A stretch of 15,540 bases of DNA, taken from the NCBI GenBank assembly GCA_016212295.1, contig JACRGO010000205.1, forward strand, positions 1 through 15,540, given 5' to 3'. How positions within the stretch are numbered: the first letter of the stretch is position 1; each line of letters opens with the position of its first letter. Both the position numbers and the translations under genes were made by a program. Shown here piece by piece: positions 14,432 to 15,540 of this stretch. This DNA comes from Nitrospinota bacterium. Its GTDB lineage: Bacteria; Nitrospinota; Nitrospinia; JACRGO01. Below the pieces are notes generated by a model that was not told the DNA's origin, did no database searches, and worked only from the letters and a program-made list of their open reading frames with translations.

Positions 14432-15268
14432 TGTTATTTCCTTATGCCTGCTTGCGTGGCAGCAGATATTCACCGCCACTGGAAGTTGCGCGATGTGGCA
14501 GGGAAACTTCTCTATATGCACGGCCATTGCGTAACAACGTCCCCCAAGACCTTGCGGTCCCATGCCCAGATTATTGATCCGGCGCAGGACCCTCCTCTCG
14601 CTTGCGTCCAGTTCCGGGTCAGGATTAACGGACCCGATCTTACGAAAGAGGGCGCGCCTGGCTAGTATGGCAACCTTTTCTGACGTGCCGCCTATCCCCA
14701 CACCGACCAAAACCGGGGGACACGGATTCGACCCAGCCTCGTTGGCCCGCTGCACCACGAAATCCTCTATCCCCTTCAACCCTTCCGAGGGCTTCAGCAT
14801 CGTGACCCTGGACATGTTCTCGCTCCCTCCCCCCTTTGGGGCCATGATGATCTTGATCTTGTCCCCAGGGACTATGTCAGTTATCACCACAGCCGGGGTG
14901 TTGTCCGTGGTGTTTTTCCGTGTAAAGGGATCGCAGATGGATTTGCGAAGATAGCCTTCCGTGTATCCCTGCCTGACCCCCTCGTTCACCGCGTCTTCCA
15001 GGAGGGCGCCTTCAATGCGCGCGTCCTGCCCCACCTCCACGTACACCACTGCGAAGCCTGTGTCCTGGCAGATGGGGACCTGTTCATTGGCGGAGATTTC
15101 GGCGTTCTTGAGGAGGGCCTTGAGTATGGATTTCCCGGTCGGGGACTCACCCTCGTCCTCCATGGCCCTGCGGAACGCCTGAAGCACGTCCTCTCCAAGG
15201 TAATAATTGGTGTCCATGGAGAGCCGCTTCACAGCCTCAGTTATTTCTCTGGATTGAATAGTTCGCAA
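14426..15268 (-). CDS. Fumarate hydratase class I, alpha subunit
   Basis: Alpha subunit of 280 residues, normal length, carrying the [4Fe-4S] cluster of class I fumarase. The likely ligands are C67 (CQDTG), C183 (NPCPP) and C270 (NICCHASRH). Other landmarks are APKGGGSENMS (143-153), VGVGIGGTSEK (188-198) and GPQGLGG (237-243). The start is a TTG: it gives MRTIQSREITEAVKRL, which fits the usual family N-terminus, whereas the next ATG (MDTNYYL) would remove a conserved helix. It is the first gene of the minus-strand TCA block. No clear Shine-Dalgarno is seen. The last two codons overlap the start of the heptamer tract. Confidence 0.95.
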   Translation of the reverse strand: MRTIQSREITEAVKRLSMDTNYYLGEDVLQAFRRAMEDEGESPTGKSILKALLKNAEISANEQVPICQDTGFAVVYVEVGQDARIEGALLEDAVNEGVRQGYTEGYLRKSICDPFTRKNTTDNTPAVVITDIVPGDKIKIIMAPKGGGSENMSRVTMLKPSEGLKGIEDFVVQRANEAGSNPCPPVLVGVGIGGTSEKVAILARRALFRKIGSVNPDPELDASERRVLRRINNLGMGPQGLGGRCYAMAVHIEKFPCHIAQLPVAVNICCHASRHKEITI

Positions 15269-15540
15269 GATTCAATAAAATGATATTTTTTCGGGGAAGA
15301 AATAAATTACCATTTACTGGAGGATTTTACAAGGACTTAGTTCCAAAAATTGAGGGTAAGATGGATAACCGTTTATGTGCCATGAAATCACAAAAAATAT
15401 CTATAGAGCCTACGCATAAATAAGAAAAAGTCTTTTAAATCAACAAGGTATTCTTTTTTATTGGATAAAAAAATTGTAAAAATTTCACCTTCCATGCTTA
15501 TGCTCATTTACAGGCATGGCTATTTTACAGGCCGTTATGA

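Noticed and set aside
15492-15519. CCATGC/GCATGG inverted repeat near the right edge
   Set aside because: The stem is only 6 bp with a 16-base loop and can arise by chance; there is no gene context before the window ends.

Overview
The window looks like chromosomal DNA of a free-living, respiring, rod-shaped Gram-negative bacterium. MreB and MreC, a DUF1844 protein, a two-subunit class I fumarase, an SdhE-type succinate dehydrogenase and a membrane cytochrome b fused to ferredoxin and MvhD-like domains together suggest Desulfobacterota, Nitrospinota or a related lineage. This placement is an inference from gene content. Nothing in the window fixes the taxon.

Positions 1-199 hold no gene. The plus strand carries a tight run from 200 to 3210: DUF1844 protein, inositol-1-phosphate cytidylyltransferase-like enzyme, mreB, mreC. 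A separate plus-strand gene follows (3290-5380), with its own strong ribosome binding site. It encodes a 696-residue redox chimera: cytochrome b, two [4Fe-4S] ferredoxin motifs, an MvhD-like domain, a further membrane helix and a probably periplasmic C-terminal domain. Its 3' end overlaps a convergent HhH-GPD DNA glycosylase gene (MagIII-like), which is preceded by a 60-residue gene with a strong ribosome binding site.

Positions 6222-8738 are a decayed, repeat-rich stretch. They hold one orphan dipeptide-type ABC permease, the frameshifted remains of a P-loop ATPase gene, two inverted-repeat elements that share terminal and internal sequence, and several tracts of short-period degenerate repeats.

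Positions 8739-15268 all read on the minus strand. In transcription order they are fumarase alpha, fumarase beta, an AT-rich unknown gene, higB-higA toxin-antitoxin, sdhA, sdhB and sdhE. Together the fumarase and succinate dehydrogenase genes cover succinate to fumarate to malate. SdhB has the extra cysteine expected when the third cluster is [4Fe-4S], which fits the HdrB-like SdhE subunit replacing SdhC/SdhD. The AT-rich gene and higBA look like a small accessory insert between the two TCA-cycle blocks. Positions 15269-15540 are AT-rich with no gene that I can see. I found no tRNA, rRNA or CRISPR array.
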